Source of the DNA: a virus
DNA length: 24,259 nucleotides
Direction: 5' to 3' (one strand)
Virus record (IMG/VR): IMGVR_UViG_3300042521_003112
Span: 1-24,259 of that record
This document shows, piece after piece, positions 1 through 7,099 of this stretch. Position numbers and translations under genes: made by a program. A model generated the notes under the pieces. It worked only from the letters and a program-made list of their open reading frames with translations, made no database searches and was not told the DNA's origin. Every line of letters begins with the position of its first letter. Within the stretch, counting starts at the first letter, position 1.

Positions 1-2
1 CT

Positions 3-116
3 GTGGTTCGCACCGATACTCTCGTCGGCGGTGAGTTTGGCGTAGTCATCGACGTCAAGCATTACATCGGAGCCAACGCGCTCGACTACCGAGCGATGCA
101 ACGCTTCCAGGCCTAG
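3..116 (+). CDS. 3' end of a probable major capsid protein (partial)
   Basis: Only the last 37 codons are present. They form an open frame that enters from the left edge and stops at TAG 114-116. The visible peptide has alternating hydrophobic and polar residues (GEFGVVIDVKHYIGANALDY) and ends RAMQRFQA. The identity is inferred from context: it lies just upstream of a DUF2190-like capsid cement gene and the head-closure and tail-terminator genes, where HK97-type phages place the major capsid gene, and it is followed by a terminator hairpin. No domain can be diagnosed from so short a fragment. Another head protein is possible. Confidence 0.5.
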   Translation: MVRTDTLVGGEFGVVIDVKHYIGANALDYRAMQRFQA

Positions 117-155
117 TCTTAGTGGCCCGACCATGGGCTAGTCATCGATTCCTTT

Positions 156-183
156 CGGCAGAGTTTCGGCTCTGCCGTTGTTT
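156..183 (+). terminator. Rho-independent terminator candidate after the capsid gene
   Basis: A perfect 8-bp stem, CGGCAGAG (156-163) and CTCTGCCG (170-177), encloses the loop TTTCGG. If the flanking T and G form a wobble pair, a TTCG tetraloop remains. TTGTTT follows at once, an imperfect U-tract. The hairpin lies 40 bp after the stop of the capsid fragment and 29 bp before the next start. Partial termination here would let the capsid gene be expressed more strongly than the genes behind it. Confidence 0.6.
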
Positions 184-211
184 ACCTCCCCCTCAACTCT
201 CGACCAAACCC

Positions 212-547
212 ATGAAAATCCGACTTTTCCAGCCTGTAGTTTTTGACGGCAAGACGCTCGAAGGCGAGATCGAAACCAACGGTACTGCCATCAGTGCCAA
301 CTGCATCATCCAGCGAGGCTGGGGCGTAGAGGTCAAATCGTCCAAGCCTTCCAAGGCATCCCAAGAGCCTGTCGAGTCTGATCCTCCCAGCGAAGATCCG
401 GACCAAGACGAATCAAACGAATCCGATGAATCGGACGAACCACAAGACGAGCAGCCATCGGAGCAACCAGCCGAGCAGCCTGTCGTGGTCGAAGCGCCAC
501 CCAAGCCGACCAAACCCGCTCGACGAGCAAGTCGCTCCCAGAGCTAA
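212..547 (+). CDS. Small phage head-region protein with acidic, Pro-rich tail
   Basis: This 111-residue protein is unrecognised. Residues 1-38 look like a small folded unit (starting MKIRLFQPVVFDGKTLEG, ending near QRGWGVEV). The rest, from about residue 39, is low complexity: Ser, Glu, Asp, Gln and Pro rich, including repeated SDE and EQP steps, then a basic end (KPARRASRSQS). ATG at 212 is chosen over an in-frame GTG at 122 because the extra 30 residues would be translated through the terminator hairpin and look non-coding. No Shine-Dalgarno sequence precedes it. It lies between the capsid and cement genes, so a head role is likely but unproven. Confidence 0.7.
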   Translation: MKIRLFQPVVFDGKTLEGEIETNGTAISANCIIQRGWGVEVKSSKPSKASQEPVESDPPSEDPDQDESNESDESDEPQDEQPSEQPAEQPVVVEAPPKPTKPARRASRSQS

Positions 548-588
548 GTCCTCAGTAACCGCACTTCTCACTACACAACAAAGAAACC

Positions 589-945
589 ATGGCAACTTTC
601 AAGCAAGAAACCGACTTTCGCCGATTCACCGCCAGTGCTGACACTGTCAACGGAGCCATCGTCCAGACCGCTGACGGCCTGGCCGGGATCGTCGAAGGCC
701 TAGCCGGCGTAAAGTCCGGCAAGGTTGGCAACGCTCGCGTCGTTGGAATCGTGACTTGCGACAAGGCATCGGGCACCGTGCTCGCTGCTGGAGCCCGAGT
801 CCAGATCGCCACTGCAACGCAGCTCGTCACCGCAAAGGCGTCGGGCGCTGCTGATTCGGGCAACATCCTGCTAGGTCGCACCGCTGCCGCTGGTGCGGAC
901 GGAGCATTGACGGTTGATGTCGACCTGAACCGAGCCGCAGTCTAA
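589..945 (+). CDS. DUF2190-like capsid cement/decoration protein
   Basis: The protein has 118 residues and is rich in Ala, Gly and Val. It opens with MATFKQETDFRRFTASADTV, followed by short beta-type stretches (GAIVQTADGLAGIVEGLAGV, ARVVGIVTC, GARVQIATATQLV) and an AASGxxxLGR-type segment near the end (DSGNILLGRTAAAGADGAL). This is the usual build of DUF2190 proteins, once labelled RecA/RadA-like recombinases and now known in several phages as trimeric cement proteins on the capsid surface. The position next to the capsid gene agrees. No Shine-Dalgarno sequence is visible before the ATG. Confidence 0.65.
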   Translation: MATFKQETDFRRFTASADTVNGAIVQTADGLAGIVEGLAGVKSGKVGNARVVGIVTCDKASGTVLAAGARVQIATATQLVTAKASGAADSGNILLGRTAAAGADGALTVDVDLNRAAV

Positions 946-954
946 CCAACCACC

Positions 955-1287
955 ATGGCCATCAAAGAAGCCGATCTCAAAGAATGGTCCGATCTCGAAG
1001 CAAGGCGATCCGCCATGCAGCGAGAACTCACAACCATCAAAGATCGGCAAGGCCAGATCGAGGAACAACTCGAAGCCGAGCTTCGCAAGTCCGGCAAAAC
1101 GAAAATCACTCGAAGCGGGTTCACTCTCGCTTTGAAACCTGGGAAGGCAAGCGTGAAGTGGGCCAAGGAATTCCTCAAGGCAATGGGCAAAGAGGCAGTT
1201 CAGAAACTCAAAGACGCAGCCGCCCAGAAATCGGTCAAAGTGTTCGTGTTGGTTCCACCCAAGCCACCCAAGGCCCCAAAGGAATAG
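955..1287 (+). CDS. Small coiled-coil phage protein, function unknown
   Basis: This 110-residue protein is mostly charged helix. Residues 1-50 are Glu/Lys/Arg/Gln-rich and should form a coiled coil (DLEARRSAMQRELTTIKDRQ). A short beta-like piece follows (TKITRSGFTLALKPGKASVK), then another helix (WAKEFLKAMGKEAVQKLKDA) and a Pro/Lys tail (PPKPPKAPKE). It starts 9 bp after the cement gene in an ACCATGG context with no Shine-Dalgarno sequence. The helix-hairpin-helix pattern loosely recalls small phage nuclease-inhibitor or scaffold-like proteins, but I cannot assign a family. Its place among head-neck genes suggests assembly. Confidence 0.65.
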   Translation: MAIKEADLKEWSDLEARRSAMQRELTTIKDRQGQIEEQLEAELRKSGKTKITRSGFTLALKPGKASVKWAKEFLKAMGKEAVQKLKDAAAQKSVKVFVLVPPKPPKAPKE

Positions 1288-1294
1288 ATAGCCC

Positions 1295-1639
1295 ATGGGG
1301 ATGCTTGAGACTGGGACCGCTCACCTTGCTCAATCGATGACCAAACACACTGCGGTGGATGTCCTGTACATCAAACGCAAGATCCAGAAACCAATCAAGG
1401 CCACGCGGGGATCGACTCCCTTCGAAGCCTCAGACACCGAAGGGCTCATCCATCGGACCGTCAGTCGAGACTACTTGATAGCCAAGACCGAATGGCCGTT
1501 CGATGACGACCCAGAAGACGGGGACCGAATCACCGACGCTGGCAAGACCTACATCGTTCGCTCGATGACTGGCCAGCCAGTCTGGCGATTTGCCGACCCT
1601 GGCGAAAACCTAATGCGGATCCACACGAAGCAGCAATGA
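1295..1639 (+). CDS. Probable head closure / head-tail joining protein
   Basis: The 114-residue protein has the short beta-rich build of phage head-closure (stopper) proteins. A central strand pair leads to the segment PEDGDRITDAGKTYIVRSM, which matches the recurring pattern of this class: Pro, GD, a hydrophobic, then G-x-x-Y-x-V. Trp and Asp residues near the end (PVWRFADPGENLMRIHTKQQ) fit as well. It overlaps the next gene by 4 bp (ATGA), and that gene looks like a tail terminator; the two are normally neighbours. The function is inferred from pattern and order. Confidence 0.55.
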   Translation: MGMLETGTAHLAQSMTKHTAVDVLYIKRKIQKPIKATRGSTPFEASDTEGLIHRTVSRDYLIAKTEWPFDDDPEDGDRITDAGKTYIVRSMTGQPVWRFADPGENLMRIHTKQQ

Positions 1640-2073
1640 GCCCGATTCGTCAACTACTCGCAGACGTTGTCGAAGCACTCGCAGCCGCCGCAGTCGTCGA
1701 TCCGGAAACCAATTCCGCGATCGATGGCGATACGTTCAAAGTCGATTACTTGCCACGGTTCGAAGTCGCAGACCTAAAAGATCTCCGGATCGTCGTCGCA
1801 CCGAGGCAAAACACATCGACCAAGATTTCCCGTTCATCCCGGGAGTTTGAGTTCGGAGTCCAAGTTGCCGTCATCCAGACAGCGGCCAAAGACTCCGAGC
1901 GATTCGCACAACTGTTGGACCTGACTCACGAGCTCGACGAAGCACTGGCCACGGCCACGATCGACGGGGGAGTGTGGTCGAGGTCCGAAGTCAGCCTGTA
2001 CGACGTCCAGGCACTGGAGCAACACGGTGCTTTTCGCAGCGTGATCACCGCGTACTTCAAGAACCGATCCTAA
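1636..2073 (+). CDS. Probable tail terminator / tail completion protein
   Basis: The protein has 145 residues. Its start overlaps the preceding stop in ATGA, so it is translationally coupled. It opens with a helix (SPIRQLLADVVEALAAAAVV), then beta stretches (FKVDYLPRFEVADLKDLRIV, FEFGVQVAVIQTA), a second helix (FAQLLDLTHELDEALATA) and ends with SVITAYFKNRS. This helix-sheet-helix-sheet order and length fit lambda gpU-like tail terminators, which cap the tail tube and join it to the head. It sits directly before the tail tube gene, as expected. I rely on architecture and position, not on a diagnostic motif. Confidence 0.6.
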   Translation: MSPIRQLLADVVEALAAAAVVDPETNSAIDGDTFKVDYLPRFEVADLKDLRIVVAPRQNTSTKISRSSREFEFGVQVAVIQTAAKDSERFAQLLDLTHELDEALATATIDGGVWSRSEVSLYDVQALEQHGAFRSVITAYFKNRS

Positions 2074-2088
2074 CCGAAAGAGAGAATC

Positions 2089-2589
2089 ATGCCGAACAAG
2101 GGACCACGCGCAGGCATCGAGTGCAAGCTGTACTACCAGGTCACTCCAGCGGCTGTCTTCAATGCCACGGCTCCGACGCTTGTGACCGAAGTCAAAGACC
2201 TCAATGTCACGCTTAACAAGACCCGCATCGACATTTCCAGTCGAGCGAGCCAGTGGAAAGCCCAGATCTCCGGACTCAAAACCGCCGAAATCAGTTTTGG
2301 TTACCAATACAACGGCGACCCAGACGACGCAGTTTTCACCGCGATGCGTCAAGCGTTTTTGAACAACACGATTTGGCACTGGGCCGTATTGGACAACACC
2401 ATCGCGACCCCTGGTCCGTCTGGTGCGCAAGGACTGACCATGCCTGGGGAGATCATGGAATTCCCAATCGACCAGCCCCTCGAAGACGGCATGGTGGTCA
2501 ACATTGTTGTCGCACTGTCCCGAATCAAGATCGGTTCGCCAGCCGCGCTAATCGATCCAGCCTGGTTGATTGTCGCACCGTCGGCTTAG
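2089..2589 (+). CDS. Major tail tube protein
   Basis: The 166-residue protein is beta-rich with the classic tail-tube segment at about residues 29-80: VTEVKDLNVTLNKTRIDISS, then SGLKTAEISFGYQY and DAVFTAMRQAFLNNT. The pattern of a strand, RxxxWKxxxSGLK, a strand, then DxxFxALRxAFxxxT is typical of siphovirus tail tube proteins of the TP901-1/phi13 type. The C-terminal part (about 100-160) gives more strands. It lies right after the tail terminator and before the chaperones. A weak purine-rich stretch (AAAGAGAG) precedes the start. Confidence 0.8.
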   Translation: MPNKGPRAGIECKLYYQVTPAAVFNATAPTLVTEVKDLNVTLNKTRIDISSRASQWKAQISGLKTAEISFGYQYNGDPDDAVFTAMRQAFLNNTIWHWAVLDNTIATPGPSGAQGLTMPGEIMEFPIDQPLEDGMVVNIVVALSRIKIGSPAALIDPAWLIVAPSA

Positions 2590-2632
2590 TCCGTTTGAAT
2601 CACCGATCGTTTCCACCATAGCGGAGTCGGCC

Positions 2633-2878
2633 ATGCCACTTCCGAAAGTCCGCAGAGGCAACGAAGTCGCGATCGATTTCCTCGACCATGGGGAATCGTC
2701 GCAAGGGCCCTTGGAATTCACTGTCTACGGCCGTGTGATTTCCCAGGATAAACATCACATCGTGGTCGCTTCCTGGGTCTACTCGGATCCAGCCAAGCGA
2801 TTTAAGCACGACGATTACAACGTCACCCAATTCACGATTGTCCGGAGCACCATCCGAGCGATCCGTTTTGTCCGATAA
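2633..2878 (+). CDS. Small beta-barrel-like phage protein, function unknown
   Basis: This 81-residue protein has alternating strands suggesting an SH3-like barrel (NEVAIDFLDHGES, FTVYGRVISQDKHHIVVASW, TIVRSTIRAIRFV). ATG at 2633 is preferred over an upstream in-frame start at 2570 because a GGAG at 2623-2626 stands six bases before it, and because the longer form would overlap the tail tube gene. It is unrecognised. Sitting between tail tube and chaperone genes it may be a small tail protein, but nothing in the sequence proves that. Confidence 0.65.
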   Translation: MPLPKVRRGNEVAIDFLDHGESSQGPLEFTVYGRVISQDKHHIVVASWVYSDPAKRFKHDDYNVTQFTIVRSTIRAIRFVR

Positions 2879-2913
2879 AACCTCAACTCAATCCCAACAA
2901 AGGCAACTCGACC

Positions 2914-3414
2914 ATGCCACAGTTTATGGATTGCGAAGCCAGGACCTGGAATCTTCGCATCGACATCGACGCAATCCGGCGTGTCCGCTCCGCATACTCG
3001 ATCGACCTTGCCACCGCCCTGGCCTCTACCGAAACGATCGAACGGCTCACTTCCGACATCGTCCTGACGATCGATGTGATCTATGAGATCTGCCGACCCG
3101 TCGCAGAAAAGCACGGAGTCACTCCGGAGTCCTTCGGACGTTCACTCGCTGGTGATGCTCTCGGCCAGGCTGTCACCGCATTCGAGGAGGCACTGGTGGA
3201 ATTCCTCCCGGAGTCCAATCGCCGGGCCACCGCTCGGCGAATCCTCGAGGCAGGAAAGGCACTCCAGAATCAGACGGCCCTACGGATCACCAACGCGATG
3301 GACAAGGGGCTGCTGGAGATGGGGATCCAGGAGCAACTGACGAGTCTGGATCAGATGATCGAAAAAGCGATGCAGAAGAGCGCGCCGAGTACTGGCCAAC
3401 CATCCTCCGACTAG
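2914..3414 (+). CDS. Tail assembly chaperone, short product (G-type)
   Basis: The 166-residue protein is mainly helical after an N-terminal strand (MDCEARTWNLRIDIDAIRRV). Helices follow at about 65-100 (VEKHGVTPESFGRSL region), 103-125 and 140-160. It follows the tail tube gene and overlaps, in the -1 frame, an open frame with no good start of its own. This is the layout of the lambda G/GT tail chaperones, which keep the tape measure soluble during tail assembly. The zero-frame product ends PSTGQPSSD at TAG 3412-3414. The role is inferred from layout and size. Confidence 0.7.
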   Translation: MPQFMDCEARTWNLRIDIDAIRRVRSAYSIDLATALASTETIERLTSDIVLTIDVIYEICRPVAEKHGVTPESFGRSLAGDALGQAVTAFEEALVEFLPESNRRATARRILEAGKALQNQTALRITNAMDKGLLEMGIQEQLTSLDQMIEKAMQKSAPSTGQPSSD

Positions 3415-3692
3415 CAGCAAGAATCGGGATCGAGCCAGGGCCCTACACACTGCGAGAGCTGATGTGGATGTCCGACGAGATCAACAAAGACCGCTGGGAT
3501 CGCACCAGTGACCTGATGACCCTGCTAGCAAACATCCACAGCCCGAAGCGAGCTCGCCCCTACAGACGCACTGATTTTCACCCGTACCGCACCGACAGCC
3601 CACCGCCGAGCATCAGCCGCGCCGGGCTGCACAATTTGCGAGACGGGCTCCCGGTCCACTATGTGACGCTACCAAAAACCGATGCAAATTGA
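2914..3692 (+). CDS. Tail assembly chaperone, -1 frameshift fusion (GT-type)
   Basis: From about 3363 the -1 frame reads without a stop to TGA 3690-3692 and encodes a protein-like segment: AEYWPTILRLAARIGIEPGP, then YTLRELMWMSDEINKDRW, DRTSDLMTLLANIHSPKRAR and DFHPYRT. Phages often carry a helical xLRELxWM..........W..T..LLA.IAN segment as the distal chaperone half. Its only ATG (3462) would cut off the YTLREL part, so fusion by frameshifting fits better. A slip in the A-run at 3362-3366 gives about 151 + 108 = 259 residues. The exact slip codon is inferred. Confidence 0.6.
3360..3367 (+). other. Candidate -1 frameshift site CGAAAAAG
   Basis: In the zero frame this reads C GAA AAA G. A Lys-tRNA on AAA can re-pair with AAA one base back. 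The Glu-tRNA re-pairs poorly, so this is not a textbook XXXYYYZ heptamer. It is the last A-run before the zero-frame stop, and the product joins two helix-like segments (IEK then SDAEERAEYW). A second candidate, AGGAAAG at 3252-3258, resembles lambda's GGGAAAG but would give an unlikely Gly/Asp-rich join. Confidence 0.4.
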
Positions 3693-4131
3693 CCAACCGA
3701 CCCTTCGCCAATTGATTGCCGCCGACCAGCAAGCTGCCGCAGCTCTGGCCGAGGGCCGGTACGGAGACTGCGCAATTCGGTGCTGCGAGATCGCGCCGCG
3801 AGTCCCGCGATCGCTGCCGTTGTCCTTTATGGGCATCATCGCTGTCTATCGCGACAACCTGCCGATGGGCGGAGAAGTCATTGCCGCGCTGCAAACGGTC
3901 GCTTACGTCAATCCGATCATCGGGCTCATGGTCTCGTTTATGACGCGCGAAGCCGCCGAGGATGCCCGGCCAGACTTTGGCGACCCGAGCATCCGTGCTG
4001 CTTTGACAGTACCGCAACCGCATGGACTGGGACTCACACCTCAGCAAGCTGCTCCGCTGCTAGCCGCTGGCCAGCAGCCCGACACAATCACAGGCCGAGA
4101 CATCGAGCTTCTAGCTAGCGAGGAAATCTAA
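3682..4131 (+). CDS. Phage tail-region protein, function unknown
   Basis: The 149-residue protein starts inside the last codons of the chaperone extension (11-bp overlap), so it is co-translated. It is helical at first (DQPTLRQLIAADQQAAAALA), has a Cys cluster at 30-35 (CAIRCCE), and then a hydrophobic stretch (VNPIIGLMVSFMTREAAED) that might be a short amphipathic helix rather than a membrane span. The C-terminal third is Gln/Pro/Ala-rich. I do not recognise the family. It is the first gene of a block between the chaperones and the tape measure. Confidence 0.65.
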   Translation: MQIDQPTLRQLIAADQQAAAALAEGRYGDCAIRCCEIAPRVPRSLPLSFMGIIAVYRDNLPMGGEVIAALQTVAYVNPIIGLMVSFMTREAAEDARPDFGDPSIRAALTVPQPHGLGLTPQQAAPLLAAGQQPDTITGRDIELLASEEI

Positions 4132-4134
4132 GTA

Positions 4135-4743
4135 ATGCCATCCCTGGTCACGAAAACCACGCCCGACTTTATCACGCTCATTTCGTCCCGAATTGTTGCG
4201 ACGGGAAATGTCCAGGCAGCGTCGCAGACTCTCGATTTGCGAGAAGCTCCAGGGGCTTGGATTCGCGGGTTTATGGGTCGCGCGAGCACGGGTACTCCAG
4301 TGCGAGCAGGGTACTTCCACATTGCTCCCACGGACAACAACACGGACATCATTCCTGTCTCTATGTTCGACATGGTTGGACAAGGCCCAACGACTGCAGC
4401 GCAGCTTGGATCGCTCAGCGCCAATCTGTCGACATCCGATCGTGTTATCTCTCTCTCTGCGACGACATCTTTTTCTGTCGGTGACACGGTATGTATTTTC
4501 AATTCCGATGCATCACTAGCTCAATGGAACAGGATCGCCTTTGGTGCAACGACCGCCTGGAGAACCCAGAGAACCCACCGCGTTCTAAATCTTACTGGCC
4601 ACTCGGTAACCAACCTCGCTGATGTGCGTCAAGTGTGGATTCCTGGGGGTGACATCTACGAATTTAGCTTCGTCAATGAGTCGTCGATTCCTTACGTCGT
4701 GCAGCTTCTGGCCGTCGTCGACAAAGGAGAAACGATCACCTGA
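4135..4743 (+). CDS. Putative virion protein, function unknown
   Basis: This 202-residue protein is beta-rich and low in charge, like many tail or fibre proteins. Visible segments are APGAWIRGFMGRASTGTPV, RAGYFHIAPTDNNTDIIPV, SLSANLSTSDRVISLSATTS and SFVNESSIPYVVQLLAVVDK. GAGGA lies about 10 bases before the ATG. It starts 3 bp after the previous stop and its stop overlaps the next ATG in TGATG. No family is recognised. The adjacency to a LamG-repeat protein suggests a surface structure, perhaps a tail decoration. Confidence 0.65.
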   Translation: MPSLVTKTTPDFITLISSRIVATGNVQAASQTLDLREAPGAWIRGFMGRASTGTPVRAGYFHIAPTDNNTDIIPVSMFDMVGQGPTTAAQLGSLSANLSTSDRVISLSATTSFSVGDTVCIFNSDASLAQWNRIAFGATTAWRTQRTHRVLNLTGHSVTNLADVRQVWIPGGDIYEFSFVNESSIPYVVQLLAVVDKGETIT

Positions 4744-5984
4744 TGCTGGCGTACTACGGGCCGGAATGGGAAAGTCTCGCTAACCGAATGGTCGGTCGTT
4801 GGTGTCCTTCGTTTTCTGGCAACACCGGATTGCAATTGCCGGACACGATGGGCCGGAATCATGGCACGCTGATTAACTTTTCGAACAACGGCAATGATGC
4901 GTATGTTGCGAGTCCTGACAAATTAGCGGTGGATTGCGACGGGTCAAATGATTTTGTTGTCGCCACGACTCCGCTCCTCTCCGGGAGTCTTTCGTTTTCC
5001 GTGTGGGCTAGAGGAGTTACTGGCAATGCGAGCACTAATTACATAGCGTCGATACCAATCGCTAGCTCCGGATCAAACGGAATCGATTTCCGAAACCCGA
5101 CAAACGCGCAGGCTAATTTAGCCTTAATCGGAACCTTCGTGACGATCAACTCTGGAGTCGATATTCGAGGCTCATGGAATCACTTGCTCATGGGCTATGG
5201 AAATGGAGTTGCATTTTTTTATGTCAATGGAATTTTAGTAGGCTCTCAGGCATGGGCGAACGGCTTGAGCCCGTTAAGTTCGCGAGAGTTAAATCTTGGC
5301 CGGTTCGGCTCGTTTGGGTCTCATTCTCCGGTGCAACTCGACGACATAATTATTTTCAACACCGGCTTAACCGCCAACGACGTTCGGTTCATCTACGAGC
5401 AAGGCCGGGGCGGTGGCATGCTCATGCAACCACCGAGACGACGCAGTGTCGCTGCGGTCATCGCCGCTTTGGTGCTTGCTTGCGAGACAGGCAACTACAG
5501 TCTGACGGGTCAAGAAGCAGGCTTGTTCGCAAGTCGAGTGCTTGCTGCCGATCAAGCTCAATACATCCTCTCCGGCAACGCGGCCAACACGACTGCAAGC
5601 CGCCTGCTCTCGGTCGATCCGGCCTCCTACACGGCGACCGGCAACGATGCTGCGACGATCTGCGCGAGACTGCTCGACGGCGGAGCTGCGGCTTACGCTC
5701 TGACGGGCACTAATGCTGGACTGATCGCGAATCGAAAGCTGACGGCGGACCAAGCAGTGTATTTCCTGGCTGGCAACAATGCCGAGCTGCTTCGATCCCT
5801 CAAGCTCAATGCTGGATCGATTTCACTACAACTCGACAACTTTGCCGCGTCGCTGCTGGCCGATCGCAAGATCTCCGCCGACGGTGCCCAGTACATCCTT
5901 GTCGTCTCCGATGCAAATCTCACCGGCTCTGCGTCTGGAGTCGCCCCCTACTACTACCTGTTCATGATGCGAGGACCTCAGTAA
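4743..5984 (+). CDS. LamG/concanavalin A-like virion protein with C-terminal 22-residue repeats
   Basis: The 413-residue protein has two parts. Residues about 20-225 are a concanavalin A-like (LamG) jelly roll: NHGTLINFSNNGND, LAVDCDGSNDFVV, LSFSVWARG, GSWNHLLMGYGNGVAFFYVN, ELNLGRFGS, QLDDIIIFNTGLTANDVRFI. These lie in the order and with the Trp and Asp positions usual for the fold, which binds sugars or other surface ligands. After a basic linker (PPRRRSVAAV) come about seven repeats of 22 residues. In parts of the LamG section the DNA is much poorer in GC than its neighbours (24 of 60 bases at 5161-5220), hinting at separate origin. The start overlaps the preceding stop. Confidence 0.75.
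   Translation: MLAYYGPEWESLANRMVGRWCPSFSGNTGLQLPDTMGRNHGTLINFSNNGNDAYVASPDKLAVDCDGSNDFVVATTPLLSGSLSFSVWARGVTGNASTNYIASIPIASSGSNGIDFRNPTNAQANLALIGTFVTINSGVDIRGSWNHLLMGYGNGVAFFYVNGILVGSQAWANGLSPLSSRELNLGRFGSFGSHSPVQLDDIIIFNTGLTANDVRFIYEQGRGGGMLMQPPRRRSVAAVIAALVLACETGNYSLTGQEAGLFASRVLAADQAQYILSGNAANTTASRLLSVDPASYTATGNDAATICARLLDGGAAAYALTGTNAGLIANRKLTADQAVYFLAGNNAELLRSLKLNAGSISLQLDNFAASLLADRKISADGAQYILVVSDANLTGSASGVAPYYYLFMMRGPQ
5481..5940 (+). repeat. About seven 22-codon protein repeats (xAxYxLtGnxAxLxAsRxLxA)
   Basis: From Cys247 of the LamG protein, units of 22 residues follow each other: for example DQAQYILSGNAANTTASR, DPASYTATGNDAATICAR, GAAAYALTGTNAGLIANR, DQAVYFLAGNNAELLRS. Each has Tyr, a hydrophobic, Thr/Ser/Ala-Gly-Asn, Ala, a hydrophobic pair and Arg-x-Leu. 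The last two units are decayed. Similar Y-x-LTG repeats occur in other phage tail and fibre proteins. The repeats are diverged at DNA level, so they are old. Confidence 0.8.
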
Positions 5985-6401
5985 ATGGCCACCTTCAACA
6001 AGTTCCAATCGTTCGCCAAAAACGTTGCCGAAGGCAAGATCAACCTTGCCACAGATCAACTCGCCGTCGCACTGACCAACGTCGCTCCTGTAGCTACCAA
6101 TGCGGTTTTGGCTGATCTAACGCAGATCAGTTACACCAACGCCAGCACTCGCAACCTGACGACCAGCAGCAGCACTCAGACCGGTGGAGTGTACAAGCTC
6201 ACTGTGGCCGACCTGGTGATCACCGCTTCGGGAGGATCTGTCGGACCGTTTCGGTACGTGGCGATCTACGACGACACGCAGACGAGTCCGGCCAAGCCGC
6301 TGATCGGATGGTACGACCGTGGAGACTCGGTCACCCTGCTTGACGGCGAAACATTCACGATCGACCTCGACCAAGTCAATGGACTCCTGACCCTCACCTA
6401 A
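5985..6401 (+). CDS. Conserved phage structural protein, function unknown
   Basis: The 138-residue protein belongs to a widespread phage type that I recognise by pattern: FNKFQSFAKNVAEGKINLAT, then LAVALTNVAPVATNAVLADL, a Thr/Ser-rich stretch, YKLTVADLVITASGGSVGPF, RYVAIYDDT, PLIGWYDRG and a final TFTIDLDQVNGLLTL. Members are found among tail genes and are usually annotated only as phage proteins. GAGGA stands about nine bases before the ATG. The neighbours (LamG protein before, 231-residue protein after) suggest it is part of the same virion structure. Confidence 0.75.
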   Translation: MATFNKFQSFAKNVAEGKINLATDQLAVALTNVAPVATNAVLADLTQISYTNASTRNLTTSSSTQTGGVYKLTVADLVITASGGSVGPFRYVAIYDDTQTSPAKPLIGWYDRGDSVTLLDGETFTIDLDQVNGLLTLT

Positions 6402-6403
6402 TC

Positions 6404-7099
6404 ATGTACAGAGCCACTGCCGGAACACTCAAGGTCTTCGCCTTCAACCGGACAACCAATGCTCCGGTGACTGGCGGTGCTGCGCAGATCACTTGCCGAG
6501 TCTCTCTCGACGGCGGTGCTCGTGCTGCGCTCGCCGATACCAATCCGACCGAGATGGAGGATGGATACTACCTTTTTGATGTGACAGCAGGCGAGACCAA
6601 CGGCATTACCGCAGACTTCTTCCCCGAGTCCGCAACATCTGGCGTCCAAGTGATCCCCGTCGAGCACTCTCGCTACCTGTCGCTTGAAAATGTGATCGCG
6701 GCCAAAACCAACACGATCACCGCAGGCAAGGTCTCGTATGCTGGCCCGGTGACCGCTAAAGGCACAATCGATCAGATCGTCATCGGCGATGATTACCTGA
6801 CCGCCCATGGTACCGCATTCGTCTGGACGATCTCCGCGATCCCTGGCATGTCGGTCGGTGCTGTCACGGTCCACTTCGGTGGAACCAACGGGACCAACCC
6901 ATTCGCTGTCACCGGCACCGCTGCGGACATCGGATCGGGGAAATGGTCGCTCACTTGCGAAATGCCAAAGGCGACCTCGGGCGGACTGGTCCCAGGAGAG
7001 TACCGGTACTCGGTGGCTGTCCACAATTCTGCCGGCGTCGAACTGACTCGGGTTTATTACGAGGATCCGTTTGTCGCTGCGGAGAAATTCACGCCATGA
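6404..7099 (+). CDS. Putative tail protein with Ig-like beta domains
   Basis: This 231-residue protein is almost entirely beta strand. The first half (MYRATAGTLKVFAFNRTT, ITCRVSLDGGARAAL, TEMEDGYYLFDVTAGETNG, VQVIPVEHSRYL) reads like one domain. The second (ATVHFGG region, GKWSLTCEMPKATSG, GEYRYSVAVHNSAGVELTRV) resembles an Ig-like or baseplate upper-protein-type domain. It starts two bases after the preceding stop and overlaps the next gene by ATGA. I have an impression of similar proteins in planctomycete prophages, but the function is unknown. Confidence 0.65.
   Translation: MYRATAGTLKVFAFNRTTNAPVTGGAAQITCRVSLDGGARAALADTNPTEMEDGYYLFDVTAGETNGITADFFPESATSGVQVIPVEHSRYLSLENVIAAKTNTITAGKVSYAGPVTAKGTIDQIVIGDDYLTAHGTAFVWTISAIPGMSVGAVTVHFGGTNGTNPFAVTGTAADIGSGKWSLTCEMPKATSGGLVPGEYRYSVAVHNSAGVELTRVYYEDPFVAAEKFTP

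Noticed and set aside
122-211. GTG start at 122 for the acidic-tail protein
   Set aside because: It would place coding sequence over the terminator hairpin, and the added residues look non-coding.
586-961. Kozak-like ACCATGG at several starts as a eukaryotic-type signal
   Set aside because: Only a few genes share it, and Ala as second residue plus CC before ATG is enough to cause it.
1834-2430. 198-codon open frame on the - strand opposite the tail terminator and tail tube genes
   Set aside because: The + strand proteins match tail families by architecture; the antisense product looks random.
3462-3692. Independent gene starting at ATG 3462
   Set aside because: This start removes the well-formed helix and YTLREL part that read in the same frame; frameshift fusion explains the layout better.
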